Source of the DNA: Lachnospiraceae bacterium
Lineage (GTDB): Bacteria; Bacteroidota; Bacteroidia; Bacteroidales; Muribaculaceae
Assembly (NCBI GenBank): GCA_023663655.1
Contig: JAMPGZ010000001.1
Coordinates: forward strand, 439,861 to 503,860
DNA: 64,000 bases
Direction: 5' to 3'
Of the stretch, positions 36,077-44,914 are shown piece by piece (the first letter of the stretch is position 1; each line of letters begins with the position of its first letter). The position numbers and the translations under genes were made by a program. Below the pieces are notes generated by a model that was not told the DNA's origin, did no database searches, and saw nothing but the letters and a program-made list of their open reading frames with translations.

Positions 36077-36447
36077 TGAACCGCACCATGCTGTTGATTA
36101 TAGCTGTCATCATCCTGGCGGCTATATCGGTTTATTTCTATTTTGACCCAAACGACTCGGCATTCTTTCCGCGATGCCCGTTTTTGAGCCTCACCGGATA
36201 CCAGTGCCCCGGTTGCGGGTCGCAACGAGCCATCCACGCGTTGCTCCATGGCGACTTCGCGGCGGCATGGGGAAAAAACGCCCTTCTCGTAGCCTCGCTG
36301 CCTCTGCTATTCCTGCTTGTTTTCTCGGAGATGACACGCACACGGTTTCCACGCCTTTACCGGAGGGTAAATTCGGGAATCGTCATAAAAGGGTGTTTCA
36401 TTGTTGTAGTCGCGTGGTGGATACTGCGCAACCTCATCCATCAATAA
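36076..36447 (+). CDS. DUF2752 membrane protein
   Basis: A 123-residue small membrane protein with the DUF2752 signature CPFLSLTGYQCPGCGSQRA between two hydrophobic helices, and a third span near the end. I start at the ATG at 36076, which overlaps the GYF-CD225 stop by one base (TGATG). The pairing of DUF2752 with CD225 proteins recurs in Bacteroidota. The function is unknown. The 3' end overlaps the convergent pldA-like gene by 7 bases. Confidence 0.8.
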   Translation: MNRTMLLIIAVIILAAISVYFYFDPNDSAFFPRCPFLSLTGYQCPGCGSQRAIHALLHGDFAAAWGKNALLVASLPLLFLLVFSEMTRTRFPRLYRRVNSGIVIKGCFIVVVAWWILRNLIHQ

Positions 36448-37295
36448 TCGCTGAAAAACGGCGGCTTGATGCATATCCCGACTCGGAACTGCGATCGGAA
36501 CACTTTATAGTCCAGCATCCCTTCGCCATATCCGTTATAATACTGGGCAAACAGATACTGATTGTCATTTGCCGTCAATTTGTAATAGAACTCAATCACC
36601 GTGTTGTAGTTGAAGTTCCATCCACGCCGCTTGGTCAGCCTTATACTGCCCCCGAATCGCTGTGTCAGCGAGCGATAGGTGAGTCCGAACTGATACAGTC
36701 CCATATAGTCCAGAAGGTCGCGGTTGTTTTCGCCGTCAACCCATGGCGCCCAAAACTTTCCATGCACCATTATCATCGGGTCGAGCCATATATTTCCGGC
36801 TATCGACAGACGGTTCCACGAACGGCTCGCAGTGCTGTCCCTGCCGTTGCTCTCATGCTCTAAGATGAGCGACACCTTGCCTATGAAGCGGTCCTTCACA
36901 AACAGCGGCTTGGTGAGACCTATCCCCGGATTGAAATTCAAGTCGGTCATCGGGAACGACTTCTCAAGCACATTCCAGAAGCATTTCTGCGTATAAAACA
37001 GATACAGGTAGGAGTGAAGCGGCAACACGCTTCGGGTGAGCCGTTGGGATATTGATATCTGAAACAGGGCGTTGGTGTTGCTTCGCGTAGGCTTCGAGCC
37101 TATTGGCGGACCGAAAATAAAGTAATTGTCCTTGTAAAGTCCGAAATATGAACGATTGTCGTCAAAGGCACGGCGCACACTGTCAGCATCAATCACCTCC
37201 TCCTTGGAGGGGGCTATAATCTGGGCAACACTTGTGTGCGGAACCAATACCGCAATCACAATTAACACAATGTGAATAATTCCTCTAATCTTCAT
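36441..37295 (-). CDS. pldA: Outer-membrane phospholipase A1 (OMPLA)
   Basis: A 284-residue beta-barrel phospholipase that degrades phospholipids in the outer leaflet. The catalytic segment EHESNGRDSTASRSWNR holds His147, Ser149 and Asn161 with the same spacing as in E. coli PldA, and NGYGEGMLDY follows near the C-terminus. The ATG at 37295 gives a good signal peptide (KIRGIIHIVLIVIAVLVPH). Upstream in-frame starts are not needed. It is convergent with the DUF2752 gene. A -7/-33 promoter lies about 50 bases upstream. Confidence 0.9.
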   Translation of the reverse strand: MKIRGIIHIVLIVIAVLVPHTSVAQIIAPSKEEVIDADSVRRAFDDNRSYFGLYKDNYFIFGPPIGSKPTRSNTNALFQISISQRLTRSVLPLHSYLYLFYTQKCFWNVLEKSFPMTDLNFNPGIGLTKPLFVKDRFIGKVSLILEHESNGRDSTASRSWNRLSIAGNIWLDPMIMVHGKFWAPWVDGENNRDLLDYMGLYQFGLTYRSLTQRFGGSIRLTKRRGWNFNYNTVIEFYYKLTANDNQYLFAQYYNGYGEGMLDYKVFRSQFRVGICIKPPFFSDY

Positions 37296-37341
37296 ATATC
37301 GTGGACCTACCATTTTCCGACAAACCACAGTCGGCTCAGTG

Positions 37342-37374
37342 CAAAGATACGAATAAGTCGAGCGCAAAACCAAA
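37342..37374 (-). promoter_or_regulatory. Promoter of pldA
   Basis: TATCTTTG on the minus strand (37349-37342) with TTTG (37374-37371) 21 bases upstream. The leader would be about 40 nt. Confidence 0.65.
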
Positions 37375-37426
37375 TTTATTTTACTGTAAACGAATGCAAG
37401 CACCGGAGGTGTGTCATTGTGGTCAA

Positions 37427-37453
37427 CCCCACATGAGCAACGCGAGTGTGGGG
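37427..37453. repeat. REP-like palindrome
   Basis: A 7-bp GC-rich stem (CCCCACA 37427-37433 with TGTGGGG 37447-37453) encloses a loop containing GAGCAACGCGAG. It resembles the short intergenic palindromes with a CGCT-rich core seen elsewhere in this window. It lies between pldA and the toxin gene. Confidence 0.5.
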
Positions 37454-37477
37454 AAAGTATCATAGGCATGGCATCCC

Positions 37478-37756
37478 CTATTTATCGCCGTAATGCCCTT
37501 TAAGAGAAACAACGGTGACGATCACCTTTTCATCCTCAATAGTGTAAATCATCCGTGAACTTTTGTCTATCCTACGGCTCCAATAGCCTGACATATCGCC
37601 TTTAAGCTGTTCCACTTGTCCGGTGCCGGTTGTAGGATGCTCACGCAGCTCGTCAAGCAAACTAAAAATCTTTTTTAGAATTTTCTTTTGTCCGGACTTC
37701 ATCCATTCATCGAGATGTCGGTGTGCATCCTTTGAAAATTCTATATCGTATATCAT
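37478..37756 (-). CDS. YoeB/Txe-type toxin (ribosome-dependent mRNA interferase)
   Basis: A 92-residue RelE-superfamily toxin. It has KIFSLLDELREHP, the central GTGQVEQLKGDMSGYWSRRI with the Glu and Arg expected in YoeB, MIYTIE, and a C-terminal GHYGDK whose His88-Tyr89 match the catalytic His-Tyr end of YoeB. It starts with an ATGA overlap on the antitoxin stop. Confidence 0.9.
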   Translation of the reverse strand: MIYDIEFSKDAHRHLDEWMKSGQKKILKKIFSLLDELREHPTTGTGQVEQLKGDMSGYWSRRIDKSSRMIYTIEDEKVIVTVVSLKGHYGDK

Positions 37757-38052
37757 AATCCTAATGCTTTTCTCAGTTTCTCACGATCATAGACAATTGT
37801 CTCTCCCCGCTTCATCTGCTCTATACCCCGCAACACAGATGCCATGTTTTCAGGGTCGTCAAACCAAGGATCGCCGGAAGGTGATGGGTTCTCACTCACA
37901 TCCACCGTGATAGAGTCGGCTTTGGCTATTAGAATTGTCTCGATGTACTTTTTCAGGCTTTTGCCCTGAGCCACCGCCATCATGGAAAGTTTTTGGAGGG
38001 TTTCAACTGGCAAGTCGATGTTCTTGCGCTTGATATTCAATGCTGTTGCCAT
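37753..38052 (-). CDS. Cognate antitoxin, probably ribbon-helix-helix or related
   Basis: A 99-residue protein from the ATG at 38052. A longer in-frame start at 38103 would run through the operator repeats and is rejected. The N-terminal part (NIDLPVETLQKLSMMAVAQG, then KSLKKYIETIL) looks like a beta-strand followed by two helices of an RHH DNA-binding domain. The acidic, Pro-rich middle (ENPSPSGDPWFDDPENM) and C-terminal helix would wrap the toxin. It is first in the operon and translationally coupled to the toxin. Confidence 0.75.
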   Translation of the reverse strand: MATALNIKRKNIDLPVETLQKLSMMAVAQGKSLKKYIETILIAKADSITVDVSENPSPSGDPWFDDPENMASVLRGIEQMKRGETIVYDREKLRKALGL

Positions 38053-38075
38053 AATCTTAGTATTTATCTTTGCGA

Positions 38076-38102
38076 ATATACAAAATATACATGATATACA
38101 CA
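38076..38102. promoter_or_regulatory. Three tandem 9-bp repeats, likely TA autoregulatory operator
   Basis: ATATAC followed by three variable bases occurs three times in phase: 38076-38084, 38085-38093 and 38094-38102. The array ends 24 bases before the antitoxin ATG, where an autorepressing antitoxin-toxin complex would bind. Confidence 0.6.
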
Positions 38103-38160
38103 ACTTGAGCCAACGAAAAGTTCACTTCACCCGTCAGGAGGGCGCTGCAGAACCGATGAG

Positions 38161-38174
38161 CACCTCCGGTGCTT
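38161..38174. repeat. 14-bp inverted repeat partner of 37398-37411, flanking the TA module
   Basis: CACCTCCGGTGCTT here is the exact reverse complement of 37398-37411 (AAGCACCGGAGGTG). The two copies enclose the toxin-antitoxin pair and its operator. The right copy also forms a small hairpin with its neighbours (38159-38173). Confidence 0.6.
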
Positions 38175-38224
38175 ACACCCGCTTCTCGATCCAGATACCT
38201 GAGTTTCGGAGATGTGCGGTGATA

Positions 38225-38260
38225 CAAAAAGCGTCATGAACCGCATTTGGCTCATGACGC
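38225..38260 (-). terminator. Terminator of BspA-like gene 1
   Basis: On the minus strand a 9-bp stem (GCGTCATGA, 38260-38252, with 38239-38231) is followed by TTTTTG. The same hairpin is repeated after copy 2 at 41220-41254. Confidence 0.75.
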
Positions 38261-38287
38261 ATCGCTTACGCGTAAATCATAGTATCA

Positions 38288-41086
38288 TTATCTGATGACA
38301 ATCTTCTCGGCTTTGTTGCCATGACGGCGGACATAAACGCCCGGGGTCTGCGGACGCTTGTCAAGACGGAGTCCCGAGAGAGTGTACCATATTTCGGCAC
38401 CCTCCACATCGTCGCCTTCAATAGCGTCGATGTGCGATGTCTTCATGTTGATAACGAGCTTGCCCACAGCGGCAGCAGGGAGAAGCACGGAGTTGCCCTC
38501 CATCTGCGAGGTGATGTCCTCGCCGTTGAGAGTCACAGCCTCGATTTCATCAAGGGGCACATTGTTGATGAACACGCGGTAGCCCTTCTTGTTGGACTCC
38601 GAGTTCAACTGGGCGCCGTCAAACAGAGCGGCGAAATGCTTGCCGCTCGCAAGGTCGGACAACTGAGTGGCACGGGCACGGCTCATGACACGCACAGTGG
38701 CGCTTTCATCATAGTCCTTGACAACTTCCTTAGCCTCCTCACTTTCGATTATATCCTTATACTCATCCTCAGGCAGCATGGTCACATCTCCGTCACCGTT
38801 GATCGCCACGTCGAGAGTGTTCTCAAGATGACCGAACGCACCCCACTGCGGAGCGTTAAGATAAGAGAAGAATGATTGAGCAGGAACTGTCAGCGTACAC
38901 TTCTGAGTCTGAACTCCGCTGAATGCGCCGGTTGCAGCCGACGGAGCATTGATGGCACGGCAGCTCAGCGCGCGCAGACGTGAAGAGTTGGGCATAATTC
39001 TGGTGTTCACTTCAGACAATGTCGATGGAAGGCTGAGTGATACGATATCTCTTGCTTCTGAAAGGAATCCAGTGGGGATGGATGTCAGATTTTCGCCGAG
39101 CGAAAGCACACGCAAAGGCGATTCTAGGAAAGTCTCTTTTCCAAGCACTTTAACCGTACCGGGTATCTCCACGCTTTCTACAGCGGTAACCGCCAACACT
39201 CGGTCTCTGAGCTTTTCAAGCCGCTGAGGCAGAAGAACTGTTTTCAGATTGTGACAGTCATAGAATGTATGATCCATATCAGTCACACGGCAATTGCTGA
39301 AATCAGCATATTCAAGAAGGTCGCAATACATAAATGCACTGGACCCAATTGACTCGAGCCGATCATTGGCAATCAAAAACCTAATTGAAGAACAGCCATA
39401 AAAAGTCAAATAACCGATACTCCTTAAAGATGAGGGCAAATGGTCGATGGTGATACTTCCACATTCCTCAAATGCATTGTCACCCACACTTTCAAGAGTT
39501 TCCGGAAGTTCTTCAAGCGACATTGAGTAACATCCGCTGAAAGCCAAATTTCCGATACTCCTGAGATGGCTCGGAAGCACCATTTTCTTCAGGTTCTTGA
39601 ATCCTTGGAACATTCCTGAGGGTATCTCAGTAAGGTCAGTGTCTCTGAGATCAAGAGCCGAAAGACTGTACATGTTTTCTGTGATAACACGAATATCTGT
39701 CTCGCTCAATGTGCCATGAACCGTAAGCGAGCTTATGCGCGACGGAAGCTGACCCGATGCCTCGTATATAGCCTCAGCAAGAGCTTTTTTACCATCGAGA
39801 GTCACCTCAACCACCGACTCCTTCTCACCTACGACATTAAATATGTTCCAACGCGGATGTTTCTCATAAAGCTTCTTAGCCTCATCCTTCACAATGAGGT
39901 TGATCTTCCCGGCAGCATCGGCATTCAACGGGAAATCGCCCGATACCACCGGAGGAGTAGCTGCATCACAGGTAATCAGCACCAGCTCGCTCATATCCAT
40001 CGCATCCTTAGCTATATTCCGAACAGAAGTTCCGAGATGGACCACACGCGGCTTTCCAAGTGTGCCGGTAGTAAGCTCGGTCACTCCATCGCCTGTCGAG
40101 ATTGAAAGTATGCGTGTATCAAAAAAAGCATTCTTTCCAATTTCAGTAACGGTTGAAGGAATCTCCACTTCGGTCACACTACGGCTCGCATTGCCGGCAC
40201 AGCTATAAAAAGCGTTCTGCCCGATTTTTTTCAGATTTGCAGGAAGTTTTATATCCTTAAGTTCATAACAACAATAAAAAGCTCTTTCGGGAATCTCTTC
40301 GATACCATCACCAATACGCACACTTATCATAGCAGCAGACCCAAAACAATTCGGGTCGATGTATTCAACCGAATTGGGAATCACAAGATTCCTTACGCCA
40401 TGTTTCCCTTCACCACTTGCTTTTCCTGGGAGTGCATGCTCATAGATACGCTTCAAACTTGGCGGTAGAGTAATGTTTATGAGGGCATAGTTCAAGTAAA
40501 AGCACTCTCTGCCGAGCTCTTCAAGCCCCTCGGGAAGATACACTTCTCTCAGCACAGGGCATGAGAAGAAAGCCTTTGCAGGAAGCGACTTCACCGCCGA
40601 GAATAGAGTGGCACGCTCAAGAGATTCATTGTCGCTGAACGCTCCGATGCCGATAGATTCTGTCGACAATGGCAGAGTGACCTTTTTCAATTGCGGCATT
40701 TTGGCAAAAGCATAGTCGCCGATGGTGAGAAGCTGACTTGGAAGCTCGTCAATATCAAGCAACGGGCAATTGTAGAATGCATAGTTGCCTATGTCGGTGA
40801 TTGTGCGGGGCAACTCGATAAGAAACAGGTTGGGCGATGCTTCGAAAGCGCTCGTCTCGATCTGGCTCACGGTGTAGGATGCACCGCCGTAAGTCACTGT
40901 TTCAGGAATAAATGCCATCTCAATTTCGCGAGCGGCGGGCTTGACTACCGACACCGCCGGAGACTGGTCTTCGACAACGGCATAACGGATGCCCTCATGC
41001 TCGAAAACAGTCCCTGTCTGCGGACGCATTGCCGCAAACGCCGGGATTGACAACAATCCCGCCATTAGAATCAGAAAATGTTTCAT
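38288..41086 (-). CDS. BspA-like leucine-rich-repeat surface protein, copy 1
   Basis: A 932-residue exported protein. The ATG at 41086 gives a signal peptide (KHFLILMAGLLSIPAFAA). Two blocks of LRR_5/BspA-type repeats (units such as YTVSQIETSAFEASPNLFLI and LKKIGQNAFYSCAG) occupy about 60-380 and 440-720. A non-repeat C-terminal part ends with EIWYTLSGLRLDKRP and GVYVRRHGNKAEKIVIR, a T9SS/anchor-like tail seen in Bacteroidales surface proteins. BspA-like proteins bind host matrix or other bacteria in some species; the ligand here is unknown. It is a tandem duplicate of the next gene. I see no strong promoter box upstream. Confidence 0.8.
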   Translation of the reverse strand: MKHFLILMAGLLSIPAFAAMRPQTGTVFEHEGIRYAVVEDQSPAVSVVKPAAREIEMAFIPETVTYGGASYTVSQIETSAFEASPNLFLIELPRTITDIGNYAFYNCPLLDIDELPSQLLTIGDYAFAKMPQLKKVTLPLSTESIGIGAFSDNESLERATLFSAVKSLPAKAFFSCPVLREVYLPEGLEELGRECFYLNYALINITLPPSLKRIYEHALPGKASGEGKHGVRNLVIPNSVEYIDPNCFGSAAMISVRIGDGIEEIPERAFYCCYELKDIKLPANLKKIGQNAFYSCAGNASRSVTEVEIPSTVTEIGKNAFFDTRILSISTGDGVTELTTGTLGKPRVVHLGTSVRNIAKDAMDMSELVLITCDAATPPVVSGDFPLNADAAGKINLIVKDEAKKLYEKHPRWNIFNVVGEKESVVEVTLDGKKALAEAIYEASGQLPSRISSLTVHGTLSETDIRVITENMYSLSALDLRDTDLTEIPSGMFQGFKNLKKMVLPSHLRSIGNLAFSGCYSMSLEELPETLESVGDNAFEECGSITIDHLPSSLRSIGYLTFYGCSSIRFLIANDRLESIGSSAFMYCDLLEYADFSNCRVTDMDHTFYDCHNLKTVLLPQRLEKLRDRVLAVTAVESVEIPGTVKVLGKETFLESPLRVLSLGENLTSIPTGFLSEARDIVSLSLPSTLSEVNTRIMPNSSRLRALSCRAINAPSAATGAFSGVQTQKCTLTVPAQSFFSYLNAPQWGAFGHLENTLDVAINGDGDVTMLPEDEYKDIIESEEAKEVVKDYDESATVRVMSRARATQLSDLASGKHFAALFDGAQLNSESNKKGYRVFINNVPLDEIEAVTLNGEDITSQMEGNSVLLPAAAVGKLVINMKTSHIDAIEGDDVEGAEIWYTLSGLRLDKRPQTPGVYVRRHGNKAEKIVIR

Positions 41087-41219
41087 AAATGTAATTAATG
41101 TATGATTGGTAAAAATAGATTTCATGCAGCGTGCATCTCCGAACACTCGTCCTGAAATGGCGCACGTAAAGCGGCACCGACTCTGCGAGCCGACACAATG
41201 ATGGTATATTTGATACGGG

Positions 41220-41254
41220 AAAAGCGTCATGAACCGTATTTGGCTCATGACGCA
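41220..41254 (-). terminator. Terminator of BspA-like gene 2
   Basis: The same 9-bp stem as at 38225-38260 (41254-41246 with 41233-41225), followed on the minus strand by TTTTCCC. It lies in the short gap upstream of gene 1. Confidence 0.65.
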
Positions 41255-41280
41255 TCGCTTACGCGTAAATCATAGTATCA

Positions 41281-44073
41281 TTATCTGATAATAATCTTCT
41301 CGGCTTTGTTGCCATGACGGCGGACATAAACGCCCGGAGTCTGCGGACGCTTGTCAAGACGGAGTCCCGAGAGAGTGTACCATATTTCGACACCCTCCAC
41401 ATCGTCGCCTTCAATAGCGTCAATGCTCGATGTCTTCATGTTGATTACGAGCTTGCCCACAGCGGCGGCGGGAAGCAGCACGGAGTTGCCCTCCATCTGT
41501 GAGGTGATGTCCTCGCCGTTGAGAGTCACAGCCTCGATTTCATCAAGGGGCACATTGTTGATGAACACGCGGTAGCCCTTCTTGTTGGACTCCGAGTTCA
41601 ACTGGGCGCCGTCAAACAGAGCGGCGAAATGCTTGCCGCTCGCAAGGTCGGACAACTGAGTGGCACGGGCACGGCTCATGACACGCACAGTGGCGCTTTC
41701 ATCATAGTCCTTGACAACTTCCTTAGCCTCCTCACTTTCGATTATATCCTTATACTCATCCTCAGGCAGCATGGTCACATCTCCGTCACCGTTGATCGCC
41801 ACGTCGAGAGTGTTCTCAAGATGACCGAACGCACCCCACTGCGGAGCGTTAAGATAAGAGAAGAATGATTGAGCAGGAACTGTCAGCGTACACTTCTGAG
41901 TCTGAACTCCGCTGAATGCGCCGGTTGCAGCCGACGGAGCATTGATGGCACGGCAGCTCAGCGCGCGCAGACGTGAAGAGTTGGGCATAATTCTGGTGTT
42001 CACTTCAGACAATGTCGATGGAAGGCTGAGTGATACGATATCTCTTGCTTCTGAAAGGAATCCAGTGGGGATGGATGTCAGATTTTCGCCGAGCGAAAGC
42101 ACACGAAGCGGCGATTCAAAGAAAGTCTCTTTTCCGAGCACTTTCACCGTACCGGGTATCTCCACGCTTTCTACAGCTGTAATCGCCAACACACGGTCTC
42201 TGAGCGATTCAAGACGCTGAGGCAGAAGAACTGTTTTCAGATTGCGGCAGATATAGAATGTGTAATCCATATCAGTCACACGGCAATTGCTGAAATCAGC
42301 ATATTCAAGAAGGTCACAACTGCCAAATGCTGCAGTGCTAATTGATTCAAGTCGGTCATTGGCAATCATGCTTCTTATTGAAGAACAACCGTTAAATGCA
42401 CGATAACCGATGGTTCTCAATGATTCAGGAAGATGATTGATCGTGATGCTCGCACAGTCCAAGAACGCCTCCTTACCAATGCTTTCAAGAGTTTCCGGAA
42501 GTTCTTCAAGCGACATTGAGTAACATCCGCTGAAAGCCAAATTTCCGATACTCCTGAGATGGCTCGGAAGCACCATTTTCTTCAGGTTCTTGAATCCTTG
42601 GAACATTCCTGAGGGTATCTCAGTAAGGTCAGTGTCTCTGAGATCAAGAGCCGAAAGACTGTACATGTTTTCTGTGATAACACGAATATCTGTCTCGCTC
42701 AATGTGCCATGAACCGTAAGCGAGCTTATGCGCGACGGAAGCTGACCCGATGCCTCGTATATAGCCTCAGCAAGAGCTTTTTTACCATCGAGAGTCACCT
42801 CAACCACCGACTCCTTCTCACCTACGACATTAAATATGTTCCAACGCGGATGTTTCTCATAAAGCTTCTTAACATCATCCTTTACAATGAGATTGATCTT
42901 TCCCGCTGCATCAGCATTCAACGGGAAATCGCCCGATACTACCGGCGGAGTAGCTGCATCACAGGTAATCAGCACCAGTTCGCTCATGTCCATCGCATCC
43001 TTAGCTATATTCCGGACAGAAGTTCCGAGATGCACAGCACGCGGCTTTCCAAGTGTGCCGGAAGTAAGCTCGGTCACTCCATCACCTGTAGAGATTGAAA
43101 GTATACGTGTATCCAAAAAAGCATTCTTCCCTATTTCAGTAACGGTTGAAGGAATATCTACTTCTGTCACGCTGCGGCTTGCATTACCGGCACAGCTATA
43201 AAAAGCGTTCTGCCCTATTTTTTTCAGATTTGCAGGAAGTTTTATATCCTTTAATTCATAGCATAGATAAAAAGCTCCTTCGGGAATCTCTTCGATACCA
43301 TCACCAATGCGCACACTTATAAAAGCAGCAGAAGAAAAACATCTCGGGGCGATGTATTCAACCGAATTGGGAATCACAAGATTTCTCAAACCTTTCTGTT
43401 CGGGAGCATACCCTGGTATCGCTTTAGCATAAATTCGCTTTAAGCCGGGAGGAAGGATAAGTTCCGTGATGGCATAGTCATTGAGAAAGCACTCTCTGCC
43501 AAGCTCCTCAAGCCCCTCGGGGAGATACACTTCCCTCAGCACAGGGCATGAGGAAAAAGCCTTTGCAGGAAGCGACTTCACAGCCGAGAAGAGAGTGGCG
43601 CGTTCAAGAGCTTCATTGTCGCTGAACGCTCCGATGCCGATAGATTCTGTCGACAATGGCAGAGTGACCTTTTTCAATTGCGGCATTTTGGCAAAAGCAT
43701 AGTCGCCGATGGTGAGAAGCTGACTTGGAAGCTCGTCAATATCAAGCAACGGGCAATTGTAGAATGCATAGTTGCCTATGTCGGTGATTGTGCGGGGCAA
43801 CTCGATAAGAAACAGGTTGGGCGATGCTTCGAAAGCGCTCGTCTCGATCTGGCTCACGGTGTAGGATGCACCGCCGTAAGTCACTGTTTCAGGAATAAAT
43901 GCCATCTCAATTTCGCGAGCGGCGGGCTTGACTACCGACACCGCCGGAGACTGGTCTTCGACAACGGCATAACGGATGCCCTCATGCTCGAAAACAGTCC
44001 CTGTCTGCGGACGCATTGCCGCAAACGCCGGGATTGACAACAATCCCGCCATTAGAATCAGAAAATGTTTCAT
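41281..44073 (-). CDS. BspA-like leucine-rich-repeat surface protein, copy 2
   Basis: A 931-residue paralogue of the gene downstream, with the same signal peptide, repeat layout and C-terminal tail. Differences cluster in two LRR stretches: around residues 155-230 (for example ECFLNDYAITELILPPGLKR against ECFYLNYALINITLPPSLKR) and around 585-700. The remaining regions are almost identical, which points to a recent duplication or to gene conversion of the ends. The ATG at 44073 is supported by the signal peptide. The DNA before it lacks a perfect TAnnTTTG box (TATTTTTA is present). Confidence 0.8.
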   Translation of the reverse strand: MKHFLILMAGLLSIPAFAAMRPQTGTVFEHEGIRYAVVEDQSPAVSVVKPAAREIEMAFIPETVTYGGASYTVSQIETSAFEASPNLFLIELPRTITDIGNYAFYNCPLLDIDELPSQLLTIGDYAFAKMPQLKKVTLPLSTESIGIGAFSDNEALERATLFSAVKSLPAKAFSSCPVLREVYLPEGLEELGRECFLNDYAITELILPPGLKRIYAKAIPGYAPEQKGLRNLVIPNSVEYIAPRCFSSAAFISVRIGDGIEEIPEGAFYLCYELKDIKLPANLKKIGQNAFYSCAGNASRSVTEVDIPSTVTEIGKNAFLDTRILSISTGDGVTELTSGTLGKPRAVHLGTSVRNIAKDAMDMSELVLITCDAATPPVVSGDFPLNADAAGKINLIVKDDVKKLYEKHPRWNIFNVVGEKESVVEVTLDGKKALAEAIYEASGQLPSRISSLTVHGTLSETDIRVITENMYSLSALDLRDTDLTEIPSGMFQGFKNLKKMVLPSHLRSIGNLAFSGCYSMSLEELPETLESIGKEAFLDCASITINHLPESLRTIGYRAFNGCSSIRSMIANDRLESISTAAFGSCDLLEYADFSNCRVTDMDYTFYICRNLKTVLLPQRLESLRDRVLAITAVESVEIPGTVKVLGKETFFESPLRVLSLGENLTSIPTGFLSEARDIVSLSLPSTLSEVNTRIMPNSSRLRALSCRAINAPSAATGAFSGVQTQKCTLTVPAQSFFSYLNAPQWGAFGHLENTLDVAINGDGDVTMLPEDEYKDIIESEEAKEVVKDYDESATVRVMSRARATQLSDLASGKHFAALFDGAQLNSESNKKGYRVFINNVPLDEIEAVTLNGEDITSQMEGNSVLLPAAAVGKLVINMKTSSIDAIEGDDVEGVEIWYTLSGLRLDKRPQTPGVYVRRHGNKAEKIIIR

Positions 44074-44610
44074 AAATGTAATTAATATATGATTGGTAAA
44101 AATAGATTTCAGACCGCACGCCTCTCCGAACTCCCGTTCCGAAATGGCACACTTAAAGCGGCACCGACTCTGCGAGCCGACACAATGATGGGATATTTGA
44201 TACGGGGATTTCCCGTGACTGCACATTTCGCCCATAGCAACCGTTGATGCCTTGGATAAAATGTTGCAGACGGGACACAACATAAATACACTTAAACTTC
44301 AAGGAAGGAGAGCCGTCCCATTACTTTCAGCTGATAGCCGAATTGCAATTGTAATGTAACCTTCCGTCCTCCCCGCAGGGAGGATTTGCAGTACAAATTT
44401 ATCATCTCCACCCTTATATTTCCAAATATTTCACTGTTTTTAACACAGATTCACACCCACCCTACCTCAACACAAAAGCACACCACCCCCGTGAGGACAG
44501 CACCAAAGCTCGCAGTGCTAAGGATACAACATCTAAGTCCGCAGCTGGCAGTGCCGAGAGGCACGCAGCCGTCTATATCCCCGGCTGCCGCGAAGCAAAG
44601 CCGGAAAAAA

Positions 44611-44817
44611 TGAATCCGAATGGATTCATCATTCGGTAGCCGTGTGCCGAGCCAAAGGCGAGACCCCCGGAAAGGATATGACGTGGTTATTGAATCTGAA
44701 AGATTCATCTTTAGTCAATCGGTTGTCTTTATACACGGATGATTCTTTCAGAATCAAAATTATATCGCATTATTTCCGTGGGTCTCGCTACGCTCGGCCC
44801 ACGGCTACCGAATGATG
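44611..44817. repeat. Nested inverted repeats in a gene-poor stretch
   Basis: The gap 44074-44914 has no convincing gene. Left arm 44627-44666 and right arm 44780-44817 are imperfect reverse complements sharing GGTAGCCGTG and CGAGACCC-type blocks. Between and beside them are three small hairpins of the form TGAATCY...RGATTCA (44611-44628, 44691-44707, 44740-44756). The right arm alone also folds (44776-44782 with 44798-44804) around a TCGCTACGCTCGG core like the REP elements at 49.9-50.05 kb. A further GC hairpin is at about 44372-44387. The role is unknown. Confidence 0.6.
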
Positions 44818-44899
44818 TTTCCTGCGGAAACACTGTGTAATTTTTCTTGGGGTGGTGCAAGATCAGCGCATTTTTGTCTTACACGACCGTTTTTTTTTG

Positions 44900-44907
44900 T
44901 ATTTTTG
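44900..44907 (+). promoter_or_regulatory. Promoter box directly before the DUF4369 gene
   Basis: TATTTTTG ends 7 bases before the ATG at 44915, with a TTTG at 44873-44876 (23-base spacing). If it is used, transcription starts at or next to the start codon. Confidence 0.5.
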
Positions 44908-44914
44908 CACCACG

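Larger units (their letters stand above)
38225..44210. repeat. About 3-kb tandem direct duplication
   Basis: Unit 1 (about 38225-41215) and unit 2 (about 41220-44210) are offset by about 2.99 kb. They share the terminator, coding region and about 120 bases of upstream DNA. The stretches 38288-39110 and 41281-42100 differ by only a few bases. The blocks at about 39110-39480 and 40080-40620 (copy 2: 42100-42480 and 43080-43620) are much more divergent. Confidence 0.85.

Noticed and set aside
36174-36863. A 229-codon plus-strand frame
   Set aside because: It overlaps DUF2752 in another frame and pldA in antisense; both of those have strong family motifs.
38076-38102. Short tandem repeats considered as a CRISPR or iteron array
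   Set aside because: Only three 9-bp units without spacers, placed exactly before an antitoxin gene; an operator is the better reading. No CRISPR array was seen anywhere in the window.
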